Source of the DNA: Myxococcales bacterium
Lineage (GTDB): Bacteria > Myxococcota_A > Polyangia > Haliangiales > Haliangiaceae
Direction: 5' to 3'
NCBI GenBank assembly: GCA_016717005.1
Contig: JADJUF010000037.1
Location: 682,001 to 746,000 of the forward strand
Length of the DNA: 64,000 bases
Positions 1 through 9,164 of the stretch are shown in pieces (the first letter of the stretch is position 1; each line of letters opens with the position of its first letter). Under the pieces are notes generated by a model, which had not been told where the DNA came from, made no database searches, and worked only from the letters and a program-made list of their open reading frames with translations. The translations under genes were made by a program, and so were the position numbers.

Positions 1-1001
1 TCGCCACCCGCAACGCGCTGGCCGCGCTGCCGTGGTTCGAGATCGATCACGGTGAGATCGTCGTGGCCGACCCGACGATCGGGCCGATCATCGACACCCA
101 CACCCACTACGCGCTGCCGACCCTGTCGATCCACCACCTCGACATGACGCGGTCGACGCCGGACTCGAACCTGCTGCTCGGCGCGTGCTGCGCGCACCAC
201 CTCGACATCCGCGCCAACCAGTGCTTCGCGCCGCACGAGCTGGCCGAGCTCAAGCGCGACCTCCTGCTCGGCGGGCTGACCGGGCGCGGCAAGCGCCCCG
301 ATCACACCGCGCCCAACCTGGCCCGCGACATGGCCAGCATGAACGTGACCCACGCGGTCGTGCTGGGCATCGACATGGCGATCCCCAACCGCCACCCGAC
401 CGACACCCTGCGCGCCGTCGCGACGCGATCCGAGGCCACGGGCTACGGCAGCGTCCACCCGCGCTCGCCGCTGGCCAAGATCCGGTTCGAGGAGCAGGTC
501 CACCTGGGCGCGCGCGGCATCAAGCTGCACCCGCCCAACCAGCTGTTCCGCCCCGACGCCTGGTACGCGATGCGCATCTACCGCTGGTGCGGCGCCGCCA
601 ACATCCCGGTGTTCTTCCACGCCGGCCCGGCCGGCATCGAGCCCAAGATCGGGCAGTACTGCGCGCAGATGCGCTTCTACGAGCGGCCGCTGCGCGAGCT
701 GCCCGGCACCCAGTTCGTCCTCGGCCACGCCGGCTCGCTCCAGCACAAGGAGGCGATCGCGCTGCAGCGCCGCTACCCCAACGCCTGGCTCGAGATCTCG
801 GGGCTGTCGCTGGCGCAGCTGCGCGAGGTCGTCACCGAGGCCGACCCGACGCGCGTGGTCTTCGGCTCCGACTGGCCGTTCTATCACCCGGTCTTGCCGC
901 TCGCGAAGCTGATGATGGTCACGCGCGATCGCCCGCACCTGCGCGCCGCGATCCTGCACGACAACGCCGCGCGCCTGCTCGAGGCGACGAGGGCGCGCTG
1001 A
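1..1001 (+). CDS. Amidohydrolase family protein (TIM-barrel metal-dependent hydrolase), 5' partial
   Basis: This is a metal-dependent hydrolase of the amidohydrolase-2 type; the substrate cannot be named. The frame is open from base 3 and reads as good protein before the first possible start (GTG at 63), so the true start probably lies left of the window. Family marks: the N-terminal HxH metal pair in IIDTHTHY, a lysine in GIKLHPPNQ, a histidine in FFHAGP, another in VLGHAG, and the late aspartate in VFGSDWPFYHP. The protein ends NAARLLEATRAR. The last roughly 40 bases of the gene are the source of the tandem array that follows directly. The downstream gene uvrC is convergent. Confidence 0.85.
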   Translation, partial: ATRNALAALPWFEIDHGEIVVADPTIGPIIDTHTHYALPTLSIHHLDMTRSTPDSNLLLGACCAHHLDIRANQCFAPHELAELKRDLLLGGLTGRGKRPDHTAPNLARDMASMNVTHAVVLGIDMAIPNRHPTDTLRAVATRSEATGYGSVHPRSPLAKIRFEEQVHLGARGIKLHPPNQLFRPDAWYAMRIYRWCGAANIPVFFHAGPAGIEPKIGQYCAQMRFYERPLRELPGTQFVLGHAGSLQHKEAIALQRRYPNAWLEISGLSLAQLREVVTEADPTRVVFGSDWPFYHPVLPLAKLMMVTRDRPHLRAAILHDNAARLLEATRAR

Positions 1002-1326
1002 TCTGCGGCCGCCGCGCCGGGCGCGACAACGCCGCGCGCCTGCGCGAGGCGACGAGGGCGCGTTGATCTGCGGCCGCCGCGCCGGGCACGACAACGCCGC
1101 GCGCCTGCGCGAGGCGACGAGCGCGCGCTGATCTGCGGCCGCCGCGCCGGGCACGACGACGCCGCGCGCCTGCGCGAGGTGACGAGCGCGCGTTGATCTG
1201 CGGCCGCCGCGCCGGGCACGACAACGCCGCGCGCCTGCGCGAGGCGACGAGCGCGCGTTGATCTGCGGCCGCCGCTCCGGGCACGACAACGCCGCGCGCC
1301 TGCGCGAGGCGACGAGCGCGCGCTAG
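1002..1326. repeat. 65-bp tandem repeat array made from the 3' end of the amidohydrolase gene
   Basis: Five copies repeat with an exact 65-bp period: the stop-position TGA/TAG trinucleotides fall at 999, 1064, 1129, 1194, 1259 and 1324. Each unit contains GACAACGCCGCGCGCCTG, found at the end of the coding sequence, and closes with a stop codon. The rest of the unit (ATCTGCGGCCGCCGCGCC) is spacer. Copies differ by a few bases, for example CTCGAG against CGCGAG. The array fills the space to the stop codon of convergent uvrC. Confidence 0.93.
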
Positions 1327-1330
1327 CTGG

Positions 1331-3301
<1,971 letters not shown>

Positions 3302-3429
3302 TCGACTCGGTGAGGTCGGCCTCGGCCCATGCCATACCAACGCTGACCGACCCGCGCAACGCCAGCGCTCGGCTCGGACGGCGGCGAGGCGGCGAGGCGG
3401 CGGGCGCCCCTGCGGGCGGCGCGGCCGGA

Positions 3430-4491
3430 CTACAGGTGCGCGATGTCCTTGAACGTGACGAACACCATCAGCACGATCAGGAACAGCACGCCGACCATGG
3501 TCACGGTCATCTCGACCCGCGGGTTGGCGCGGCGCCGGGTGACCAGCTCGTAGCCGAGGAAGGCCAGGCGACCGCCGTCGAGGGCCGGCAGCGGCAGCAG
3601 GTTGAACAGGCCCAGGTAGACGTTGAGCATCATCAAGAGCTCGAGGCCGTAGATCAGCCCTGAGCCGAACGCGCCGGAGAACTCGTTGAAGATGCCGACC
3701 GGGCCGGTGACGGTGACCTTGGCCTCGCCGCGGATCGCGGCGTAGAGCCCGCCGACGATCTGCTTGGTCTGGACCCACGGGTAGCGCACCGCCTCGACCG
3801 CGGCGGTGCCGACGCCGACCTCGCCGCGGGTCTCGAGCGCGATGCCCATGCGCCAGACCTTGATGGTCTCGCCGGCCGCGTTCTTGACCTCGACCTCCGC
3901 GGTCGGCACCTCGAGCGGGACCCGCTGGCCCTTGCGCTCGACCACCAGCTTCATCGGCACGCCCTTGGCGTCGTTGGTCAGCACCGCGAGGGGCTTGTCG
4001 TCGGGGCCGGCGCCGCGCAGCTTGAGCGGCTGGCCGTTGGCCTCGACGATCACGTCGCCGGGCTGGAGGATGCCGTGGGCCGGCGCCTTGGGATCGACCG
4101 CCGACACCTTGTAGTGATCGGCCCAGCCCGGGATGCCGGCGCAGCTGTAGATGCCGAACGCCATGACCACGGCCGTGAGGTAGTTGGTGCCCGGCCCGGC
4201 GAAGATGGTCGCGATGCGCTGCCACACCGGTCGGTTGGGGTAGGCCTCGCGGTCGTCGGGGTCGACGTCCTCGGCGATGTTCATCCCCTTGATCTCGACG
4301 AAGCCGCCGAACGGGATGGGCGCGAGCTGGAACTGCGTCCCCTTCTTGGACCGCCACTTGGCGATCGCCGGGCCGAACCCGATCGAGAAGCGCTCGACCC
4401 GCATGCCGCACCAGCGCGCGACGAAGAAGTGCCCGGCCTCATGCACGATGATGAGCATGCCGAGCGCGAGGATCGCGCCGAAGTAGATCAT
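3430..4491 (-). CDS. rseP: Site-2 intramembrane zinc metalloprotease RseP (M50)
   Basis: RseP cleaves membrane-anchored anti-sigma factors and leftover signal peptides inside the inner membrane. The protein has 353 aa. Its first transmembrane helix carries the zinc motif HEAGH (residues 17-21, catalytic Glu 18). A PDZ domain follows in the middle (GILQPGDVIVEANGQPL), and the C-terminal membrane region contains the third zinc ligand in LPALDGGRL near residue 300. A short N-terminus and a single recognisable PDZ domain are common in this family outside the enterics. It lies upstream of uvrC on the same strand (about 130 bp apart), and its ATG is 31 bp from the end of the glycosyltransferase-like gene. 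Confidence 0.93.
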   Translation of the reverse strand: MIYFGAILALGMLIIVHEAGHFFVARWCGMRVERFSIGFGPAIAKWRSKKGTQFQLAPIPFGGFVEIKGMNIAEDVDPDDREAYPNRPVWQRIATIFAGPGTNYLTAVVMAFGIYSCAGIPGWADHYKVSAVDPKAPAHGILQPGDVIVEANGQPLKLRGAGPDDKPLAVLTNDAKGVPMKLVVERKGQRVPLEVPTAEVEVKNAAGETIKVWRMGIALETRGEVGVGTAAVEAVRYPWVQTKQIVGGLYAAIRGEAKVTVTGPVGIFNEFSGAFGSGLIYGLELLMMLNVYLGLFNLLPLPALDGGRLAFLGYELVTRRRANPRVEMTVTMVGVLFLIVLMVFVTFKDIAHL

Positions 4492-4522
4492 GTCGCCGCT
4501 GACTATAGCAGCCCGGTCGCGG

Positions 4523-5107
4523 TCACGACGGGCGCGTGGTCGACGACGGCGCGCGGCGCGGCAAGAACGCCGAGAACCAGCGCGGCCGGGCCGCGCTCGC
4601 GGCCTCGACCTGCTGGACGTCGATGCGCAGCCCGCCGGCGGCGAGCCGGCGCGCGAGCCGACGCTGGCGCGCGTCGCGGAAGCCGCGCAGGCCCGTGGTC
4701 GCGGGCAGCGCGCGCACGCGGTTGGCGACGATGAACGCGTCGTGCATCACGACCGCGTCGACCGCGCCGTCGCGGACCGACAGGATCGCCTCGGTGGCGC
4801 CGGCCATCGGGCCGAGCACCTTGTGCGGATCGATGATCCACAGCACCCGGCCCTGGGCGCGGGCGGCGCCGGCGTCGGCGCCACGGCCGCGGCGCGGCGC
4901 GTGGATGACGCGCAGCTCGGGCACGCGGGCGCGCTGGAGCGCGAGCACCGCGTGGGAGTTGTCGCCGGAGTCCTCGTCGACCGCCAGGATCTCGAAGGAC
5001 AGGCCCAGGGTCCGCAGCTCGCTCGCGAGCCGCTGCACCGCCGGACCGATCGCGTCCTCGTCATCGCCGAAGGGCAGCACGACCGAGACTTCGTAGCAGG
5101 ACGACAT
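4523..5107 (-). CDS. Glycosyltransferase family 2-like protein
   Basis: A short GT-A fold protein of about 194 aa. The ATG at 5107 (MSSCYEVSVVLPFG) was chosen because the family's first beta strand starts there; the frame upstream has no family resemblance. Visible GT2 features: SVVLPFGDDEDAIGPAV at the N-terminus, EILAVDEDSGDNS after the second strand, and LWIIDPHKV at the position of the metal-binding DxD. The usual C-terminal membrane helices are missing, so it may be soluble or degenerate. The donor and acceptor sugars cannot be deduced. It is followed at once by rseP, and the next gene upstream is a second glycosyltransferase on the same strand. Confidence 0.7.
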   Translation of the reverse strand: MSSCYEVSVVLPFGDDEDAIGPAVQRLASELRTLGLSFEILAVDEDSGDNSHAVLALQRARVPELRVIHAPRRGRGADAGAARAQGRVLWIIDPHKVLGPMAGATEAILSVRDGAVDAVVMHDAFIVANRVRALPATTGLRGFRDARQRRLARRLAAGGLRIDVQQVEAASAARPRWFSAFLPRRAPSSTTRPS

Positions 5108-5285
5108 CAAGCTGACGTACCGCAGCAGCTTCTGTGCCGGGAACGTGACGCGCCGGCGACGCTGGACGACCACCGCAACCGCCCGGACTCGCTGGCGCCG
5201 GTCGTGTCAGTGATCGCATGGCCCGACCATCGCGCCGTCAGCTTGCGTCGAAGTTCGCGCACATGGTGCGCAGCCGGCTACGCAC

Positions 5286-6398
5286 CTACCGCCCCCAGTG
5301 CCCGTCGAGCCGCGGCCCTACCGCGCTCCAGCCGAGCGTGGGGACGGGGTCGATCGGCGCGCGCGCGGCGGGCTCGATCGCGGCCGCGAGGGCGTCGACG
5401 TCCCCCGGCGGCACGACGTGCGCCCCGAGCAGCGCGAGCGACGACAGCCCGCCGGTCGCGGTGACCACCAGCGGCACGCCCGCGGCCAGGGCCTCGAGCG
5501 CGGCCAGCGGTGTGCCCTCGTGGCGGCCATCGGCGGTGGCGATCGACGGCACCGCGACCACGTCGGCGTCGACCAGCGCGCGATCGCGCGCCGCCGCGTC
5601 GAGCCAGCCGTCGAAGCGCACGCGCGCGGTGATCCCGAGCGCCGCGGCGCGCTCGATCAGCGCCGACCTCGCCGGACCGTCGCCCGCGATCCGGAGCCGC
5701 ACGTGCGCTGGCAGCCGCGCCAGCGCGGCCAGCGCGACGTCGACGCCCTTGATCGGCACCAGGCGGGCGAGGACGACGACGGTGATCGTCGTCCGGGTCG
5801 GCCGCGCGGCGCGCGCGGCCACGATGGCCGCGGTCGCGGCGTCGTCGACGCCCATCGGCGAGACGATCGCGTGGGCCCGGGCCGCCGGCCACGCCGCCGC
5901 GACCGTATCGAGGATCGCCGGCGACACGCACGCCAGCCGCCCGCGCCGCAGCGCCAGCGCGCGCAGCGTCGGGCCGAGCAAGCGGCGGCGCGCCAGCAGG
6001 TGCACGTCGCCGCCGTGCGCGATGGCCAGGAGCGGCCCGCGGGTCGGCAGGGCGGCCCACGCCGACGGCGCCAGCCAGTGCGCGGCCACGGCGTCCCAGC
6101 GTCGCGCCCGCCCCGCCACCGTCAGGCTCAGGCGGGCGGTGAACCCGACCGCGCCGCGTCCGCCACCAGCCGCCAGCGCCTCGGGCGCGCCCCCGGCGTA
6201 GAACAGCCCCGGCGGGGCCGCGACGCGCGTCACCTGCTCGGCGCGATCCCAGCGCGCGTCGATCTGGGCGTCGCCGGCGGCGATCACCTCGACCTCGGCG
6301 CCGGTGCCGCGCAGGTAGGCGACGTGTCCAGCGACGAAGCTCCCGGCCGCATCCCCGGGCCAGCGGGGGTACGAGGTCGTCACGACGCCGATCCGCAT
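5286..6398 (-). CDS. Glycosyltransferase family 1/4 (GT-B fold)
   Basis: A retaining GT-B glycosyltransferase of about 370 aa. The chosen start at 6398 gives MRIGVVTTSYPRWPGD, the usual N-terminal strand and loop. Residues about 165-190 resemble a family hinge (CVSPAILDTV, then SPMGVD), the nucleotide-sugar half begins with LARLVPIKGVDVAL, and the EGTPLAALEALAAG segment holds the E-x7-E-type motif near residue 305. A likely role is surface polysaccharide or lipid glycosylation, inferred only from the family. The gap to the family-2 gene downstream is about 180 bp, so cotranscription is possible but not certain. Confidence 0.85.
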   Translation of the reverse strand: MRIGVVTTSYPRWPGDAAGSFVAGHVAYLRGTGAEVEVIAAGDAQIDARWDRAEQVTRVAAPPGLFYAGGAPEALAAGGGRGAVGFTARLSLTVAGRARRWDAVAAHWLAPSAWAALPTRGPLLAIAHGGDVHLLARRRLLGPTLRALALRRGRLACVSPAILDTVAAAWPAARAHAIVSPMGVDDAATAAIVAARAARPTRTTITVVVLARLVPIKGVDVALAALARLPAHVRLRIAGDGPARSALIERAAALGITARVRFDGWLDAAARDRALVDADVVAVPSIATADGRHEGTPLAALEALAAGVPLVVTATGGLSSLALLGAHVVPPGDVDALAAAIEPAARAPIDPVPTLGWSAVGPRLDGHWGR

Positions 6399-6513
6399 CC
6401 ACGCGACCGTACAGGGTTTGGGTGCGCGCGGAAGATCGCGCGCGCACGCTATGGCGGCGCGCACGCCATAGCGGTCACCGCGCGAGCGCCGACCGCCGCG
6501 CGGCCCGCCGGCG

Positions 6514-7428
6514 CTACGCCGCGATCGACGTACGATCGGGCGTCGCCAGCGCCGCCAGGTTGGCGCGAGGCGGCTTGCTCGCGTAGTCGTAGAGGCCGAC
6601 CTTGGTCTTCCGGCCGAGCTGACCCGCCTGCACCAGGCGGCGCAGCAGCGCCGGCGGCCGATAGCGGTCGTCGCCGAACTCCTTGTAGAGCAGCTTCGCC
6701 ATCGCGTAGACGACGTCGAGGCCGATCAGATCCGACAGCGCCAGCGGCCCCATCGGATGACCGCAGCCCAGGCGCATCGCGGTGTCGATGTGCTCGGCGC
6801 CGGCGAGGCCCTGCTCGTACGCGGCGATCGCGCCCAGCAGCATCGGCACCAGCAGGCGGTTGACGACGAAGCCGGTCGAGTCGAGCACCGGCACCGCGGT
6901 CTTGCCGAGCCGCGTGACGAACGCCTCGCACGCCGCGAGCGCGTCGGCGTCGGTGTCGGGCAGGTGCGCGATCTCGACCAGGTTCATCGCCGGCACCGGC
7001 GAGAAGAAGTGCAGGCCGAGCGTGCGGCGCGTCCGCAGCCCCGCCGACAGGTCGGCGATCTTCAGGGTCGAGGTGTTCGACGCCAGGATCGCGGTCGGGT
7101 CCATGATCGTGTCGAGCCGCGTGAACAGCGCGCGCTTGGCCGCGAGGTCCTCGACGATCGCCTCGATGACCAGGTCGCACCCGGCCACCGCGGTCTCCTC
7201 CAGCGCGACCGTGATGCGGGTCAGCGCGGCCTCGGCGTCGGCCGCGGCCAGCTTGCCCTTGGCGACCCGCGCCGCCATCGCCGCGCCGATCCGGGCGTGG
7301 ACCGCGGCAGGGTCGCCCCCGGTGGCCTTCACCAGGACGACCGGCAGGCCGGCCAGCGCCGCGACCTCTGCGATCCCCGCTCCCATCAACCCGCTGCCGA
7401 CGATACCGATCTTGTGCAGTTCAGACAT
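6514..7428 (-). CDS. hbd: 3-hydroxyacyl-CoA (3-hydroxybutyryl-CoA) dehydrogenase
   Basis: Oxidises 3-hydroxyacyl-CoA to 3-ketoacyl-CoA with NAD(P), in fatty acid or polyhydroxybutyrate/butyrate metabolism. The protein has 304 aa, the size of stand-alone enzymes. The start at 7428 (MSELHKIGIVGSGLMG) follows a strong AGGAGG ribosome site. The Rossmann glycine motif GSGLMGAG is at the N-terminus. ASNTSTLKI and GLHFFSPVPAMNLVEI hold the catalytic serine/histidine region, and the C-terminal domain has GFVVNRLLVPML and GCGHPMGPLALSDLIGLD. It stands alone, with an AT-rich promoter and operator-like region upstream. Whether the substrate is short-chain or aromatic (PaaH-like) cannot be told. Confidence 0.92.
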   Translation of the reverse strand: MSELHKIGIVGSGLMGAGIAEVAALAGLPVVLVKATGGDPAAVHARIGAAMAARVAKGKLAAADAEAALTRITVALEETAVAGCDLVIEAIVEDLAAKRALFTRLDTIMDPTAILASNTSTLKIADLSAGLRTRRTLGLHFFSPVPAMNLVEIAHLPDTDADALAACEAFVTRLGKTAVPVLDSTGFVVNRLLVPMLLGAIAAYEQGLAGAEHIDTAMRLGCGHPMGPLALSDLIGLDVVYAMAKLLYKEFGDDRYRPPALLRRLVQAGQLGRKTKVGLYDYASKPPRANLAALATPDRTSIAA

Positions 7429-7450
7429 CAGATCCTCCTGTACAAGAGAA

Positions 7451-7479
7451 ACAATAATGTACCAGGAACGTTTTGTCAA
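7451..7479 (-). promoter_or_regulatory. Sigma70-type promoter of the 3-hydroxyacyl-CoA dehydrogenase gene
   Basis: On the minus strand TTGACA (7479-7474) is followed by exactly 17 bases and TATTGT (7456-7451), then AGGAGG just before the ATG at 7428. The -35 is perfect and the -10 matches at four of six positions. The surrounding AT-rich patch (about 7440-7560) is exceptional in this window. Confidence 0.7.
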
Positions 7480-7511
7480 TCTGTAACATATTGATTTATA
7501 TTGACAATATG
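7473..7511. promoter_or_regulatory. Nested inverted repeats over the -35 box (candidate operator)
   Basis: TTGTCAAT (7473-7480) pairs perfectly with ATTGACAA (7500-7507), and CATATTG (7487-7493) pairs with CAATATG (7505-7511). The outer left arm covers the -35 box, which is where a repressor would block transcription. TetR- or FadR-type control by acyl-CoA is a reasonable guess for a beta-oxidation gene, but no regulator gene is adjacent. Confidence 0.5.
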
Positions 7512-7620
7512 ATTTACAAGTTCACGAATTGGTCAATGCATTCACATTGCATGTAAACACACAACGCATTGCGCTATCCGGAGCGGGACCGAGCGCGGGC
7601 TGGGGACAGAGCCGACGTTC

Positions 7621-7688
<68 letters not shown>

Positions 7689-7716
7689 GGAAGTCGCAGC
7701 CGCGGAAGGACTCGCC

Positions 7717-8559
7717 CTACTGCGGCCGGCCGCCGTCGAACCACACCTTCCACCCCGACGTCGGATCCTTCTTCCACACCGTCACGTAGCTGCCGGCCCC
7801 CACCTGCTCGCCGGCCAAGGACAGCACCTCGAACGTCCCGACCGCGAACGCGACGTCGCCGCGGGCGCGCGTCACCTTCGGCGTCCAGACCAGCTGCGCG
7901 CCCGCGAACAGCTGCGTCATCTCCGCGCGGATCGCGTCGTGGCCGCTGACGAGCGCGCCGCCGCTGAGCTCGGCGCCGTCGGCCGCGAACCACTGCACCC
8001 AGGCGTCGGCGCCGCGCTCGGCCGAGTCCTTCGCGAACAGCGCCTCGAGCGCGGCGATCTCACCGGCGGCGGCGGCGGCGACGGGCGCGCTGCGCTCCCA
8101 CGCCAGGCCCGGCGGCTCGGCGCCGGCCAGCGCGCCGTCGGGGCCGCGCCGCAAGGTCAGCGTGGCGGTGCCGGCGTCGTCGCTGGTGAACAGCGCCGCG
8201 GTCGCGCCGATCTCGGCCGCGCGGAGCTCGATCGACGTCGGCGCCGCGCCCGGGACCAGGCGCACGCTCCACGCCCGCGGCGTCGCGTCGGTCGCGCTGG
8301 TCTCGTCGAAGATCCAGACCCGCGCGCCGCCGTCGTCGCCCAGCCACACGCCGTAGCGCGCGCCGCGGCTGGCCACGAACGACAGCTGCCCGCCGGCCGG
8401 CGCCGCCAGCGCGTGATCGCCGGTGAGCCACGGCAAGAGCGCCTCGTCCTCGGGCGCCGCCGGCGGCGTCGGCCCAGCCGGCGCCCGCGCCGACGATCCC
8501 GACGAGCCACATCCAGCCGCGACCAGCGCGGCGACCACGGCGAGCGTGCGGAGGTTCAT
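7717..8559 (-). CDS. Lipoprotein with C-terminal SnoaL/DUF4440-like (NTF2-fold) domain
   Basis: A 280-aa secreted lipoprotein. The N-terminal signal MNLRTLAVVAALVAAGCGSS has a lipobox ending at Cys 17, followed by a Ser/Ala/Pro-rich linker. The C-terminal about 125 residues (EIAALEALFAKDSAERGADA, then SGHDAIRAEMTQLF, then GAGSYVTVWKKD and GWKVWFDGG) look like the NTF2-fold SnoaL/DUF4440 family, small ligand-binding or catalytic domains. The middle part (about 45-155) is a beta-rich region with no recognised family. Role unknown. The stop codon is followed by hexamer repeats. Confidence 0.78.
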   Translation of the reverse strand: MNLRTLAVVAALVAAGCGSSGSSARAPAGPTPPAAPEDEALLPWLTGDHALAAPAGGQLSFVASRGARYGVWLGDDGGARVWIFDETSATDATPRAWSVRLVPGAAPTSIELRAAEIGATAALFTSDDAGTATLTLRRGPDGALAGAEPPGLAWERSAPVAAAAAGEIAALEALFAKDSAERGADAWVQWFAADGAELSGGALVSGHDAIRAEMTQLFAGAQLVWTPKVTRARGDVAFAVGTFEVLSLAGEQVGAGSYVTVWKKDPTSGWKVWFDGGRPQ

Positions 8560-8578
8560 GCCGCGAAGGTAGCGCGGA

Positions 8579-8917
8579 CTACTCGTCGCTGCCGCCGCCC
8601 ATGGCCGCCGCCGCCGCGATGTCGGCCTCCTTCACCTTCGACGCGTCGAAGCCACGCGCGCCGGCGAGCATCTTGGCGATGACCTGATCGAGGTCGCCGC
8701 GCACCGGCTGGCCGGGCTTGGCCCGCACGAACCGCAGCGGGTTGATGCGCGCCACCACCACCGGCTTCAGGTTGCCGCTGGTGAAGCCCGCGTCCTTGAG
8801 GCGCTGCACCGCCTCGGCGACCGCGCCGTCGAGCTCGACCAGCTTGACGGCCTGGGCCTCGCGCTCGACCAGCACCTCGGCCAGCGGTCGATCGCTCCAC
8901 GCCAGGCACCGGCTCAC
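8579..8917 (-). CDS. Small hypothetical protein, start uncertain
   Basis: At least 112 aa from a GTG at 8917. The frame continues upstream of that GTG with convincing protein sequence (AGCYEQHARFSGGAYLPI) to about 8960 but offers no ATG there. Either translation starts further upstream at a rare start, or a frameshift has separated the 5' end. The body has two alternating helical and strand segments (VKLVELDGAVAEAVQRLKDA, then VVVARINPLRFVR) and ends in an Ala/Gly-rich acidic tail. No family is recognised. It is divergent from the CHAT operon and ends 20 bp from the lipoprotein gene start, so it may be cotranscribed with that gene. Confidence 0.55.
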   Translation of the reverse strand: MSRCLAWSDRPLAEVLVEREAQAVKLVELDGAVAEAVQRLKDAGFTSGNLKPVVVARINPLRFVRAKPGQPVRGDLDQVIAKMLAGARGFDASKVKEADIAAAAAMGGGSDE

Positions 8918-9104
8918 GATCGGCAGGTACGCGCCGCCCGAGAACCGCGCGTGCTGCTCGTAGCAACCCGCTGGGTGTCCAGCCCAGACGACACCCTGGC
9001 GCGGTGGTCCGCGCGAGTGGACACCGGGCTTCGCGCCACCTCAGGGGGGACGGTCAGAGTCGGCACAAACGATGCACTCGCCCAGAACGCTACCTTGAGA
9101 TATC

Positions 9105-9118
9105 GTCGCCGCGGCGAC
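9105..9118. promoter_or_regulatory. 14-bp perfect palindrome upstream of the CHAT operon
   Basis: GTCGCCGCGGCGAC reads the same on both strands and ends 46 bp before the CHAT start codon, a reasonable operator position. In such GC-rich DNA palindromes of this kind arise easily, so this is only a candidate. Confidence 0.3.
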
Positions 9119-9164
9119 CGTGTGGTGCGGTCGCCACAAGGCGGCACGTCCGGGGGGCGTTCCC

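Noticed and set aside
1002..1326. Possible CRISPR array
   Set aside because: Units are contiguous 65-bp repeats with no unique spacers and derive from the adjacent gene; no cas genes.
9120..9164. Upstream start for the CHAT protein
   Set aside because: The extra 15 residues have no ribosome site; a G-rich site precedes 9165.
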